A DNA stretch of 64,000 nt from Cafeteria roenbergensis (taxonomy: Eukaryota > Sar > Bigyra > Bicosoecida > Cafeteriaceae): assembly GCA_008330645.1 (NCBI GenBank), contig VLTN01000005.1, forward strand, positions 372,001 through 436,000, in the 5' to 3' direction. Of this stretch, positions 52,807 to 64,000 are shown piece by piece. The translations under genes and the position numbers were made by a program. Numbering within the stretch: position 1 is the first letter of the stretch; each line of letters starts with the position of its first letter. The notes under the pieces were generated by a model. That model searched no databases, was not told the DNA's origin, and worked only from the letters and a program-made list of their open reading frames with translations.

Positions 52807-55800
52807 TCACGCGAAGCCTCGCTGCTCGGCGCGCAGCAGCTCGACCTCGCTCGCCAGCGCCGCGACAGCAGAGCGCAACGCGGCGTTTCCGCCCAAGCCG
52901 GCGTCCGGCTCGTCGGGGGCCTGGTCCAGCTTCACGATGGCTGCATCTAGCATCTCGGAGATGTCGTCAACGTGCTGCTGCGGCGCGTCGCGCCCGACGC
53001 CGCGGCGAGCGAGCCACTCAGCCACGAGCGCATGCAGGGAGCGTATGAGGTGGAGCTGGATGGCGGCGTCGGAGCTGTCGTGGCGGCGCAGGAGGGAGGA
53101 GTAGCAGCGAAGGCGGTTCGGGAAGGACACGGCCGAGGGGCGGCCGAAGCTAGCGCGAGTGGTCTGGTGCTCGAGGCGGGCCTGCACGGCGTCGAGGAAC
53201 TTGACGCTGACTAGGCCCCACACGTCCTGCTCGGCCTCCGAGGCCAGCACGCGCGAGGGGACCGTCGCGAGCGCGTCCAGCGCGGTGGCCTCGAGGCTGT
53301 CCACGATGATGTCGAGGATGTGGTCCGGGTCGGTGCCGAAGCCGCGGGAAGGGGCCAGCAGAAGCGCCGTGGAGGTGGCAATGTCGGTGGACTTGGGCAT
53401 GTCCGGGTGCACGCTGGAGCTGCCGCAGAGGCCTTCAGCAGCGTCGCGCCAGCGGGAGAGCACGTCCCTGCCGTCCATGGCAGAGACGTATGCCCTGGCG
53501 GCGTCGCAGCGGCGGTGGGTCATGGCGAAGAAGGCCCGCTCCGCTGCCGGGTCGGCCGTGCCCCCGGAGGACGTGAGGGAGCGGACGGAGAGGAAGCAGT
53601 GGATGGCGTCGAGGTCGCGGGCAGCGTGCAGCAGCATGCGCTCAGCGGTGGGCTCCGAGGAGAGGTGGGCCGCCAGGTCGCGCTTCCCGCGGGCCTCGGC
53701 GACGCGCTGGAGGTGGCGCTGCTCGCGCAGGAGGCTGAGCTGCGTGCGCCAGAAGGTGCGGACCTCCTCCGACGGAGGCGACGCCGACTGCGAGGCGAGG
53801 TACTCGGCCTTCTCGAGGTAGCCGATGCGGTCCACGATGCGGTGGCGCACGCCGGGCACCTCGGCGCTGAGGGCGCGCTCGGCGCATTCGCGCGCTGCCT
53901 GCGAGAACTCCTTCTGGCGCTCGAGGTGCTCGATCAGGGCGTTGAAGTTCGAGGCGCCGCCCTCGCCCGTGGTGCAGCGGAGGCGCAGATAGGACGTGAC
54001 CACGGGGTGGCGGGAGGCCCACACGGCGGAGCGGATGGCCGCCTGCCGCTCGATCACGGCGCCGACCGCGGCCTGCGAGCTGCCGGCGAACGCGGGGCCG
54101 CGGAGGCGCGAGATGGCCGGGTCGTCGTTGAGCCGGCAGAGGCTGAGCACAAGGAGCGGGGTCGGGTGGAGCTCGAGGATGCGGCGCACGGCCGCCTCCG
54201 TGACGGAGCCGGGGGAGAGGGTGGCGGCGGCCCGCGCGCCGAGCTGGGCGGCGCGGGCGCGCCCCGCCCAGGCGGACAGCGTCGGCGCGTCCACGTGCAG
54301 TAGCCAGCGGAGCAGGACGCGGCAGCACTCGTTGCGGCGCCAGAGGGACGAGAGGTCCTGCCGCACGCCCGAGGGGGAGAGGCGCAGGTCCGCGTCGGCA
54401 GTCACGCCGGTCCAGTCCACGCGGCCGGACTCCATCGCCTCGATCTCCTCGAGGCCTGCCAGCCACTCTGCCACCTCCTCGCGGGAGCCAGAGCCGCGCG
54501 GGGCGGCGCCCGCAGCGCTGGCGGCTGCCGCGGACGCGGAGCCGGAGAAGGCCGCGCTCACGACCCCGTCCACGGCGTGCCCTGCCGCGCGGGCGGCGGA
54601 CTTCTCGGCGTCGACGAGGAGCGCGATGGTCTCGTCCACGGCGCCGAGAGCCGCGATGCGGGTGGCGACGTCGCCGAGGTCGTCGAGCGTCTCAGCCCGC
54701 CCGCCGTCCCAAGAGGCCAGGGCGCGGCGAGCGGAGTGCACGGCCTCGTGAGCCGCCATGCGACGCTGCGAGGCGTCCGGGCCGGCGGGCCCCGCCACGA
54801 GGAGGCGCTTGGCGTCGTTGAGCCTGTCGTCAGACTGGGAGAAGAAGTCCGGGCAGGTCTCGGCGAGGCGGCGCACCAGCCCGGCCTCCAGGCGCGACCG
54901 GCCCGGAATGTCCCGGAGGCCGGCCACCTTCTTCGCAACCAGCGTGGCCAGGAGCAGGGCAGCATCGGCCTCAGCCTCCTTGGGTGCGTCTGCCGTCACG
55001 GCGTCATCCTGCGCGGGGCGAATCACGTTGGCAAGGGTCAGCCTCCCAACGGTGTCCCTCTCGCGGCTGGACCGCACCACGGTGTCGAGGGCCAGCGGGC
55101 TGGGGACTCCGTCCATGTCCGGCTGGGCGAGAAGGGCGGTGGCGCGGAGAGCCTGGGCGCACCGAAGGCAGAGAAGCTCCACTGACGCCGCCATGCTGGC
55201 CTCTGCGCGGATTGCGTCGGCGGAGGCGTCGCGGCCCACCGGGCGCAGTGACAGGGCCGGGTCGACGCGCCTGCGGCCGCCGAGGTCGTACACGCCCCGA
55301 ACGAAGCGAGCCAGCGCCTCGAGGCGGCGGGCCACGGCCTCGAGCTCGTCCGGGGCGAAGCGTGACACGATGAAGCCTCCTGACGATGACGACGACGATG
55401 ACGAGGAGGAGGAGGAGGAGGAGGAGGAGGAGGAGGAGGAAAAGAAGGAGGAGGAGGACGAGGAAGAGGAGGACTTCTTGGAGGCCTTGCCGGCCAACAG
55501 CTCCGGGTCCGGCAGGTGGGAGCGGCTGAGCAAGGGGAGGTCCCAGACGTGGCAAGTGGTGCGGTGGAAGTGGAGGGCGATGCCGGCGAAGGCGGCGCTG
55601 CAGTTGAGGTCGCTGTGCGACGCACTGCTCTCCGGCGCGCGCTGGTCGCGCAGGCTGCGGGCGAGCTCAATGGCACGCGCCATCGCCATCTTTCCGGCGC
55701 TGGTGGCGATGAAGCCCTCCGAGGCGTCGGCGTCGCGCAGGCCCGCGTCACCGGCTCTCTCGACCGCCTCGGCGTGAATCAGGCACGCGGAGGCAACCGC

Positions 55801-58326
55801 TTCGGCGGCCCCCATCGCCGCCTGCAGCTCTGCCGACCCCGGGCTCGGAGGCACGCCGTCGGCAGCACCGAATCCGCTGGAGAGGCGCCAAGCGCCTGAC
55901 GGGTCGACACCGCCCGCGTCCGGCTCGTAGAGAGGGCGGCCTATGGCGAGAGGGGGCTCGTCGGCGCCGCCGTGGCGGACCTTGAGTGCCGTTGCCAGGA
56001 CGTCGGCGGGGCGAAGGACGGCAATGCGGTGCACGCCCGCCGCGCTGAGGAACACCAGCGTCTGGGGCCGGGCGCCGAGGTCGGCCTGGGAGTCGAGGAT
56101 GCGGCGGCCGAGGGCGTGGGAGAACACCGGGGACTTGGCGGCGCCGGCGCCCGACGCGAGGCTGGCGTCGAGCTCAAGCCTCCTCGCCCTGTGCACGAGG
56201 TGGGCGGAGGCCGGGAAGGGGCACACGGGGAACCCGTCGAGAGCGGCGTCGTTGATGCGGAGGCCGGTGCCGCCGTTGGCCACGGCCATCCCCAGCGCGC
56301 TGGCCCGGTGCGTGGCCGCTGCGTGGAGGACGTGGACGGCCGCGTCGCGCGCAGGGCGGAAAGCGGTCTCTGCGCGCCACCTGTCCGACGGGAGCACGAG
56401 GGCGCCCGATGGCGCGTAGTCCTCGTCGGACAGGAGGGCGTGGGCCCGCGGCTCCTCGGCCATGGCCATGACGGAGGAGGCGAAGCCGGGGGTGCAGTCG
56501 CGCGAGAGGGTGTGGACCGCCTCGCCGTCCGTCTGCGGCTGGGAGGAGAAGGACCAGCTGTTGGTGGACACTGGCGGCTGCCCCCAGGGCGAGGCGAAGG
56601 CGATGGCGAGCTCCACGGGCGCAGGGCCCGCCGGGCGGGCGGCGGAGGCAGCAGGGGCGAAAGACACGCTGCCGGAGGCTGCATGCGCGGAAGCCGTGGA
56701 CGACGCGGGCTGCCTCGGCTGCGTGGCAACGAGGAACGAAGTGCCGGTGCAGACTGCCGCCAGCACGCGTGGGGAGGCGTGCTGGTCGGCAGAGCCGCGC
56801 CCGGCCTTGGCGGCGCCAGCACGCGCGGGAGCAAACGCAGCGCTGTGCGCCGGCGCATGGCCGAGCTCCGTGGGTTCCAGCGGGGGCAGGTGGCGGTCGA
56901 TCTCCGGCCCGCGGCGAGCCTTGCTCCTGAGCGAGCTGCCGTCCGCCGAGGACGACGAGGGCAGGACAGGCCAGGGGCAGCGGCTGTCGATGCAAACGCG
57001 ACCGCCGTTGGACAGCACCACCACCAGGTGCGACTTTGAGGGCCCCTCCGTTGGCGGCACCACGTGCATGGAGGCCACGGTCAGGTCCTCAGGGGAGGCC
57101 AGGTCGCGGGAGTACCTCGCACGCGCGTCGGCGAGGACCTCAACGGGCTTGCCGAGCGGCTGAGGGGGCGCCGAGCCCGCAACGAGGAACGCCGTGAGCG
57201 TGCCAGCGCGGTTGAGCGTGTAGAGGACGCCGCGCCAGTGGTCCACCACGGCGTCGTCCAGGGGGGGGAAGGTTGCGCCGAGGTAGGGAGCCGCCCACGC
57301 CGGGACGATTTCCCAGGATGCCGAGGTGGAGTGCTTGGCGAATCGGGCCCGCTTGGCAAGGCCCATGGCGGCTGCGATGCTGTGGCCGTGCTCCCGGGCG
57401 CTAGAGTACTCGATCTCCGTGAGGGTTCCGTCCCATGCGGTGAGGAAGATGCGGCCGTCGCGGGTGCCAACCACCTTGGTGGGGCGCTCCGGCGTGCCGT
57501 GAACTACCAGCTCCGGGTCGTAATGAACCTCCATCGGGCCGAGGCTGGAGCCCGACTCACCAAAGGTTGCCGGAAGAATGTGCACAGTGGACTCAGTCGC
57601 AATGACGACGAGGTACTGCGCGGCACGGTGGCGGGAGGAGGTCAGGGTGGGACGTCGGGGGCCGGGGCGGGGACCGAGAGGGGTGCTGAGCACAGTCGGG
57701 GTGGGCACGGCATTGCGGCCTCCTTCTCGACCGGTCGGCGGCTGCGGCTGCAGCGGCACAAGTCCCGGGGTGCGCGGTGCGAATCAAGCCGCCTGACAGG
57801 CGGCTCGCGGCAGCCGGGTTGCGTCGCCGGCTGGGCGCTGGGGCGGGCGATCACAAGCGCGAGTGCTCTGTCTCACCTTGACCGTCCCGTCGAAGGCCCC
57901 CACGCGGGGAACCACCAGGCCCACGCACCCGAGGTTGCGATCCAGAGCAAAGTCTTCGGTGGCGCCCGGCACGGGGCAGGCATCGGCGGGCAGCACCAGC
58001 TCGCGGGCGTCGGAGGTGTAGTCCCAAATGACGAGGCGAGTGTCGACGATCGCCCACGCGCGGCCGATCTCCGCCCACAGCCCGAGCTCCAGGCGGCTCG
58101 CCGCACCGTTCATAGCGTCGCGCACCGGGGGCGGCAGCGGGCGGGGCAGCGCCTCGTCGGCGTGGACCACGTGCCTGATGCCGCTCAGCGGGCCTTTCGT
58201 CGCGGCCTCGCGGCCGAGGCCTCTCGCCTCCTCGTCGCGCGCGCCCGGCCGGGCCCAGTCCTTGGATGCAGCATGGATGCCAAGCACCCGCGCTGCCGCG
58301 ACAGAGGCCGCCGTCGCGGCGGCCAT
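52807..58326 (-). CDS. NUP155: Nucleoporin NUP155/Nup170 family
   Basis: Scaffold of the inner ring of the nuclear pore. Exon 1 is 58326-57877 (150 codons, MAAATAASVAAARVLG) with a GTGAGA donor; exon 2 is 57615-52807 after a CAG acceptor; total 1,752 residues. Across the junction, ...AFDGTVK joins YLVVIATESTVHILP, matching the family strand HLLVLATPVDIVILG. Other family features are GLWAEIGRAWAIVDTRLVIWDY (compare [22 protein letters not shown]), DGRIFLTAWDGTLTEIEY and VVDHWRGVLYTLNRAGTLTAF of the N-terminal beta-propeller, then an alpha-solenoid to the end. An Ser/Phe-rich simple-sequence insert lies around residue 880 (DNA 55390-55445). Length is greater than human NUP155 (about 1,390) because of such inserts. 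Confidence 0.88.
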
Positions 58327-58636
58327 CCTGCCGCCGGCCCGAAAAGTGCAAGCCCGCAAACGGCGCCCACGCTCGGCACATGCTCTGCAGGTCCGCGCTC
58401 GCCCCCTGGCCCTCCCGGCGCTGGCCGGCGGGTCCGGGCGCAATCTGCCGCGTAGCCAGTCGCAAGCGCATGCATTGTTCACCGCTCCCTTGTGTGCGCG
58501 GGCCGCGGCTGGGTGCGCGAGGGGCAGGGCAGGCTCTGAGTGCAGCATGCGCGCAACAAAATCAACACCGCTGTCCGCCTCGGCGCGCCCGCAAACACTC
58601 AAACTGTGGCACAAGCCCCGCCCCGCCGATGGCTGG
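58327..58636. other. Intergenic region between SFT2 and NUP155
   Basis: 310 bp holding the SFT2 3' end and the NUP155 promoter (both minus strand). Frames stay open here by composition only. No distinct element is seen. Confidence 0.35.
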
Positions 58637-59603
58637 TCAGTTTCCGCGCATCACCATCGCTGTGGTAGCCCGCATAACCATGCCGGACATGGCAGTCATG
58701 CCTTGCACGCCGCCCGGAATGTGCGACGCGACAAACCACGCGAGAGCGATGACTTGCAGCCCAGCGCTGAAGATGACGAGCAGGTACGAAGGCGACACGA
58801 TCGTCGCGAACAAGGTCAGGCCTGCGAGGGTCAAGGGGGAGGGGGGGTTGGTCGGAGCGAGGGTGATACGCGTCCGGACGGCGCAGCCGCTGGCCGTGCC
58901 AACGACGGGCACTGCTGGCGCTCTGGCGGCAGGCCCAAGGGCGTCGCGAAGCGAACGCCTGCGCTCCCACTGCGCGAGTCGCTGCACGTCGGGCCGGCCC
59001 GAGCGCTTGCCGCCAGCGCGCTGCCGGCTCACAGAGGGAGAGCATGTAGCCGGCCGTGAACACAGCCTTCTCCCGGGCAACCAAGCCAGTCAGCGTCTTT
59101 CGGGGACCGCGAAGGAAGGCCACGGCCATGATGAGCAGCACGGAGGCGATGCTGAAGGACAAGGCAAACTTGCCCGGGACGAAAATTACCATTGGGAGGA
59201 ACACAAACAGCGCCATTGCGAAGAGCAGGCCGGAGGCGAGGCCGAGGCCGACGGCCACCTGGAACCGCTGCATCGCAGTGAGGCCACACGCCCACTCTGG
59301 GGGCTCGGGGGGAGCCTGCGGCGAGCGGCCGCTCAGGTAGCGAGTGACCGACCCGAGCAGCCCGTCAGACTCGCCCTCGGTTGTGCTGGCGGGCCTCTCG
59401 CCTTCCACTGGCGCATCCTCTCTCGAAACGGGGAGGCCAAACCACGAGGTGGACTTCTGGTGCCCGCGAACGGCCTCGGACTCGCCGCGCTCCGCGAGCC
59501 CTGCGTCTCTGGCACCCCCGAACGCGGGCGCAGCAGCTCCCGCCGGCATGGCCGCTCCCCCCGCAGGGGCGGCCGGGGCAGCAGCACCTCCGAACCACGA
59601 CAT
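58637..59603 (-). CDS. SFT2-family vesicle transport membrane protein
   Basis: Golgi/endosome protein implicated in fusion of retrograde vesicles. Exon 1 is 59603-59033 and exon 2 is 58821-58637. The GTGAGC donor and CAG acceptor join in phase 1 to restore SLCLTLFATIV across the third helix; total 251 residues. The first 110 residues are Ala/Gly-rich and cytosolic, with two SWFG motifs (MSWFGGAA and TSWFGLPV). Four hydrophobic helices follow: QVAVGLGLASGLLFAMALF, FALSFSIASVLLIMAVAF, TAGYMLSLCLTLFATIVSP and LVIFSAGLQVIALAWFVASH. The RF...KFALSFS...FLRGPRKT spacing is that of SFT2/SFT2D proteins. The start MSWFGG is the first ATG. It is divergent from the PAXBP1-like gene. Confidence 0.87.
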
Positions 59604-60064
59604 GGCAGTCGCTCCGGGAGCGAGGGCCCCGGGTGGGTGGGCGGCTGGAGTGGCCCGGCAGCGCGTCCGGCCTGCCTGCCACGTTCTTGCGGCACTCTCG
59701 CTTGGCGCCATCCTTGCGCCGGCGCAAACATCTCGAGTAGCGCCGGCCCCGGGCGAGCTAGCTCGGGCGCTGACGCCAGCCTCGATCGGCCCGGCCGGCT
59801 CAAGCGCGAGCAGGTCGCATCCTGGTCGGCAGCCAACGCTCGAGCTCCTTGCGGGGCCTCGCGGCGGCCGCCACTGAGGTCGTTCCGGAGCCTGGCAGAG
59901 CCGGGCGGCTCGGTCCCGGCAGCGCCGAGGCAGCCGGCTCGGCGGCACCCGCCCATCCCCGGAGGGGAGCTCGTTTGTGAGCCCGCCCCGCCCCACCGCC
60001 GGGCGCTCGGGACCCGTGGGGACCTGCCCGCGCGGAGATCAGGTGCCAGCGGACCTGCAGCGCC
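59604..60064. promoter_or_regulatory. Shared promoter of SFT2 and PAXBP1-like genes
   Basis: 461 bp between two divergent ATGs. No TATA box, repeat or gene is evident. Confidence 0.4.
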
Positions 60065-60756
60065 ATGTTTGTGCGGCGCAAAGCCGGCCGGCACCGCGCT
60101 GGCCGGCGCACGCTTGGCTCAGGGGGAGGTCAGGACTCGGATGCTGGGCAGGGTGGGCGTTCGGCCGGCGCAGGGCCGACCCGCCTGCCCTCGCGCGCGC
60201 CGACCATCGCTGCCGAAGACGACGAGGAGGAGGAAGGCGAAGAGTTTGTGCTTCGCAAGTCCGTCGCCTCCGCTGTGAGCGCGAGCAAACGCCCTCGCCT
60301 GGCGGCCTCAACGGGGCGTCGGGCTGCGTCCGTATTGGCCGCGCCCGCGCCCGCCGCGCTGTCGGCGGCCGAGCGAGAGGCCCGCGCCCGCGCCGCTGTC
60401 CAAGCGGCACTGGCGGCGGACCGCGCGGCGCATACCGCGGAGCCGCGCCCCGCGTCGGCGCGGCCGGGCATCAGCAGCGCCGCCAGCGACTCGGACTCGG
60501 ACGGCGCCATGGAGGCGCGAATGCGCGCCAGAGCCGATCTCGCCCGCGCCCAGCGGCAGAGGCACAGGCGTCTGGGGGAGTTCGCCGGCGTGCGGCTGGT
60601 GGAGCCGGCAGACGAGGGAGCCGCTGCGGCTGCTGTGGCGGCGGCGAGGGAGAGGAGCGCCGCGAGGGCGGGGGTGTTTGAGGGCCCAGGCGGGCGCGAG
60701 GGCAGCAGCGACGGCGACAGCGATGGCGGCGGCGCCGCCGCCGAGGACCAGGACGA

Positions 60757-60795
<39 letters not shown>

Positions 60796-63184
60796 AGCCT
60801 TCGCGCTGGGGGGGAGCAGCAAGCTGGAAGCCCTCGCAGGGAGCGCGTCCTTTGGGACAGCGCGCCGGGCAGGACGGTCTGGCCGCAGAAGGGCGAGGCG
60901 AGGGGCGGCGAAGGCCATGCCGGAGTGGGAGCGGGCGTTGCTCAAGCGAGGGGGCGCGCTGGAACAAGCTACATTGACGGCGGCGGTGGGGGGCGGTGCC
61001 GAGAGTGGCAGGGAGGCAGACGGACGAGGCGGCGCGAGCGGCTCCAGCGGCCGCACCCACGGGGACGGCGCGGATGGCGAGGACGGTGACGACGACGCGG
61101 AGGGCGAATTGGACGAGGAGCAGGTGCTCCGCGCCATGGAGGAGGCAGAGGCGGCGGCCCTGGCGCGCCTCCAGCGGCGGTCGCGCGAGGCCGAGGCACG
61201 GGCCACTGACGCCCGCAAGGTGGAGGAGGAGGCGAAGGAGGTGTCGCGGCGGCGGCAGCAGGCCGTGGCGTCCGCCGACGAGGGCGTCGCGTCGGCCTCA
61301 GCGCGGTTTGAGCTGTACGAGGACCTCTGCTCGTTCGCGACGGCGCTGGCGGGCTTTGCAGGCCAAAAGCAGAGCCTGCTCGCAGAGCTGCAGAGCACCT
61401 TGGTGAGGGACGCAGCGGCCGCAGCGGCAGCGGCTGACGCAGTTTGCGCCATGGACACGGCGGACGCGTGCGCCCAGGCCCTGGCAGGGTCGGCAGAGCC
61501 CGGCGTCGCCCCTCCGGCCCTCGTCTTCGCTGCCGGAGGGATCCCCGACGAGCGCGCGTACGCTGGGGCCAGGCACGCGCCGATGGGGGCTGCAGCGCGG
61601 CGAGCGCGCCTGGCAGGGGTGGGGCGGCTGGCAGAGCTGGCCGCTTGGGTGGCTGGCGAGGGCGTGCTGCAGGGTGCAATCGGGGGGGCCGCTGGCGGTG
61701 CCGTGGCGGGGGACGGCGGGTGGGAGGCCGCCCTGGCCGACGCCGCAGCGGAGGAGGCGGAGGTGGCGCTGGGGTGGTCTGCCTGGGCGGAGCAGGAGGC
61801 CGTCTGGCGGGCTCCGGCGCCCGCCCCAGAGGAGGGCCAGCCGGACGCCGCGTCGGCAGGCCAGGCACCCGGAGCTACTTCGCCTCCGTCCTCCTCCTCG
61901 TCTTCCTCCTCCTCGTCGTCTTCCTCCTCGTCGGCGCAAAGCGGGGCCGCGGCACGCCCTCCGACGTCCGGCGGCGGGGGCGGCGTCGGCATCAGCGTGT
62001 GGCGCGCGCGCATGCGGGCTCGCGCTCTGCTCCTGTCCGACGCGGGAGCGGACTTTGCAACTCCGCACTCGCTGCTGGAGGCCTTTGGCGAGTGGAGGCG
62101 CCAGTTCCCACAGCACTACACCGAGACGTTCGCGTCTCTCAGTCTGGCAGAGGCGCTTGCAGTGCACGTTGGCACTGCCATGGCGGCGTGGGCGCCGCTG
62201 TGGCCGGCGGGAAGGTGGGGCGCTGCCCAGATGGAGGTCGACGCTGCTGTCGCCTCCGAGGGAGCGGGGGCGGTGAGCGGGCGGCTGGCGCAGTGGCTGG
62301 CCGTGCCACCTGGCGCAGGGGCGGCTGCGGCGCTGGAGGCGTGGCCCTGGTTCGACGCGCTGCTCGAGTACGGCGACGACCCCGACGGCGCGGCTGCTGC
62401 TGCGGCGGCGCGCGAAGCCGGCCAACCGGAGCGCGAAACGGACGCCTCGCTGGTGCCGCGGGTGGTTGAGGCGGCTGTAGTGCCGTGGGCGAGCGCGTGC
62501 CTGCGGTCCGGCGGCTGGAGCGCGGCGAACAGTGCAACAGCGGCGGCGGCGGCTTCTCTGCTGGACGAGATTGCGGCGTTCGAGCCGTCAGCAGAGGCCA
62601 GCGCCTCCCTCCACGACGCGGCATCGGACAGGGCAGCGGCCTGCGCGGCAGCCTGTCGCCTCCCCTTGCTGCTGCGCCCCGACGGCCGGGCCTGCGGCGT
62701 GACGGTGCTGCTGCTGGCTCGCACGCTTCGCACCGTCAGGGGCTGCGCGGCGCTCGCGCGGGCCATGGACCCCTCGTCCGCGGCCCACTCCCGGGTCCGA
62801 GCAGCCGCAGTCGAGGGCTTGGTCAATCGACTGCTCGGCCCAACGGCAGAGCGTGCTGCAAAGTGGGCGGCGTCAGCGATGGGGCGCGGCCACAGCGACG
62901 CCGCGGCTCGCGCTTGCCGGCTCGCGGCGCTGGCCGCCGACGGGGCGGTCAAGGCCCTCCCGGCTGAGTGGGCTCGCCTGGACGCGAGCGCAGGGGTGAG
63001 GGCTCTGGTGGCGGCAGTGAGGGCTGCTGCGGCGACGGCGGCGGCTGCCGCCCGAGCAGGGTCCGGGGCCAGCACCCCGTGGCGGGCCAGTCGCGCAGCT
63101 CTCGCTGCTGCTGCAAGCACTCTCTCGCACGTGTGCCTTGACGGTCGCATGGCGGCCGCTCTTCGCGACCTGGCAGTCGAGTAG
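60065..63184 (+). CDS. PAXBP1/GCFC2-like protein (GC-rich sequence factor family)
   Basis: 1,039 residues, intronless, from ATG 60065 (MFVRRKAGRHRAG). The family is linked to spliceosome disassembly and chromatin. The N-terminal 300 residues are charged and disordered, with an acidic EDDEEEEGEEF patch, a long Asp run (DNA 60753-60792) and basic clusters. PEWERALLKRGG near residue 286 corresponds to the family WEEEQIRKG segment. A coiled coil follows at about 350-470 (EEQVLRAMEEAEAAALARLQ). The GCFC domain begins near 640 (VWRARMRARALLL), with ADFATPHSLLEAFGEWRRQFPQHY and ETFASLSLAEALAVHVGTAM, then WPWFDALLEYGDDP near 760, all in the family order. The C-terminal half is helical and Ala-rich. 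The Ser run (61892-61936) is simple-sequence expansion. Confidence 0.8.
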
Positions 63185-63553
63185 CAGCGGCAAGGGCGTG
63201 GCGGCCTGGCGAGCGCAGAGGGGCCTTGGGCGTCCTCGCGAGGAGTGAGCCGCGCCATCTTGGGCACGTGCCATGCACGGCAAACGCGATGCGGGGCGCA
63301 GTTCGGACGCATGCTATGGATTCGGGAACGCAGTCACACATACACTCAAACACACACGCACATTGGGCGGGGCGAATGCACACAAACCCACGCAGTTGCA
63401 GAGTCTCTGGGGCGCCTTTTCCCTCCCACGAGGACTGCCAGCCAGCCCTGGCCCAGCGCCCCACCTTGTCGCGCGGGGGCAGCGTCCCGCCCTCGCGCAG
63501 GCGTGGCCTGGGTGCCGCTTGTGGTCCGCAAGACCGACCCGCTTGGCAGGACA
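63185..63553. other. Intergenic region between convergent PAXBP1-like and CenH3 genes
   Basis: 369 bp. A CA-rich stretch at 63335-63358 (TG-rich in the minus sense) lies about 195-220 nt downstream of the CenH3 stop. No gene is supported. Confidence 0.5.
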
Positions 63554-64000
63554 TCAGGCAGCCGGGTCGTTCAAGCCGCGGATGCGCCGCGCGAGCTGAA
63601 GGTCGCGAATCATGATCGTGACGCGCTTGCCGTGGATGGCGCACAGGTTCGCGTCCTCGAACAGGCCAACGAGGTACGCCTCGACCGCCTCCTGCAAGGC
63701 AAGCAGGGCGTCCCTCTGCCAGCGGAACTCGCGGCTCGTGTAGTACAGCGTCACCTCGCGGACCTGCGCGGGTCGCAACAAGAGCCGGAAACGAGCGGCG
63801 CAGGCGGCGGTGGGGGCGGGACGCGGGGCGGGGGGCGGCCTCGCGGAGCCGGGACGAAGCGCGAGGTCACTCGGCGACGGGCCAAGATCAGTCGGCGACG
63901 GGGAAGGCGCCAGCCCCCGAAACTGGGGGGCTGCGCCCGCTGCGCTCCTCCCCCGCGGGCGACGCCTCAGCCGCAAGGCGCGCGGGCTCACCAGCCTGGC
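63554..64000 (-). CDS. Centromeric histone H3 variant (CENP-A/CenH3), 3' part
   Basis: Replaces H3 in centromeric nucleosomes. The last exon is 63763-63554; the intron is 63991-63764 (GTGAGC donor, CAG acceptor). The end of the preceding exon (64000-63992, Ala-Arg-Leu) enters from the right edge, so the join reads ARLVREV like the H3 alpha-N end (RLVREI). Then [23 protein letters not shown] replaces the canonical H3 segment [21 protein letters not shown]. Loop 1 is one residue longer and carries F-x-W-Q, as in CENP-A (FNWQ); both are diagnostic of CenH3. The rest ([37 protein letters not shown]) is conserved. A short GLNDPAA tail extends past the usual end. The N-terminal tail and alpha-N helix lie outside the window. 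Confidence 0.88.
   Translation of the reverse strand, partial: ARLVSPRALRLRRRPRGRSAAGAAPQFRGLAPSPSPTDLGPSPSDLALRPGSARPPPAPRPAPTAACAARFRLLLRPAQVREVTLYYTSREFRWQRDALLALQEAVEAYLVGLFEDANLCAIHGKRVTIMIRDLQLARRIRGLNDPAA

Overview
The window is GC-rich (about 70% by eye) nuclear DNA from a unicellular eukaryote. The eukaryotic calls rest on GT-AG introns, a CDC5L splicing factor, a NUP155 nucleoporin, an SFT2 vesicle protein, a CDC50 flippase subunit, a centromeric histone H3 and a PAXBP1/GCFC protein. Introns are few (0-4 per gene) and about 100-260 nt. They nearly always start GTGAG and end CAG, and several genes of 3-11 kb have none. MORN, IQ, SFI1-like and dynein-stalk-like sequence suggests a flagellated cell. 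The combination would fit a high-GC flagellated protist such as a bicosoecid stramenopile of the Cafeteria type, but this is inference and no marker here fixes the taxon. I saw no tRNA, rRNA, CRISPR array or recognisable transposon or virus-like element.

Layout, left to right: CDC5L (-, runs off the left edge) and a uridine-kinase-like protein (+) are divergent. Then come a PWWP-like nuclear protein (-), a PEX13-like membrane protein (-), a Nab2-type PWI/RGG RNA-binding protein (+), an A9/PH-like coiled-coil protein (-), a dual-specificity phosphatase (-), a CDC50/LEM3 protein (-) and a TPR-glycosyltransferase (+). Next are two tandem ammonium transporters (-, about 20.0-27.1 kb) and a giant intronless LRR/IQ/MORN/dynein-stalk-like protein (-, 27.5-39.0 kb). 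A RAP-domain organellar protein (+) is divergent from the giant gene. A small secreted protein (-), a secreted seven-blade RCC1-like protein (+), a PXA-PX-Nexin_C sorting nexin (+), NUP155 (-), SFT2 (-), PAXBP1/GCFC (+) and the 3' part of a CENP-A-type histone (-, runs off the right edge) follow.

Genes are tightly packed, with 150-680 bp between them and many divergent pairs sharing 200-460 bp of promoter. No operon-like logic is apparent. Nuclear functions (splicing, mRNA binding, nuclear pore, centromere) and endomembrane functions (SNX, SFT2, CDC50, PEX13-like) are simply interspersed.

The most notable observations are four. (1) The tandem ammonium transporters share an almost identical 1.63-kb tract, introns included, between clearly diverged gene ends, which is a gene-conversion signature. 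(2) Both transporters contain an in-frame 23-nt micro-exon. (3) The 3,810-residue protein carries what looks like a dynein stalk and microtubule-binding region without a motor. (4) TG/GT-rich runs recur 80-220 nt downstream of many stop codons and may mark 3' ends.
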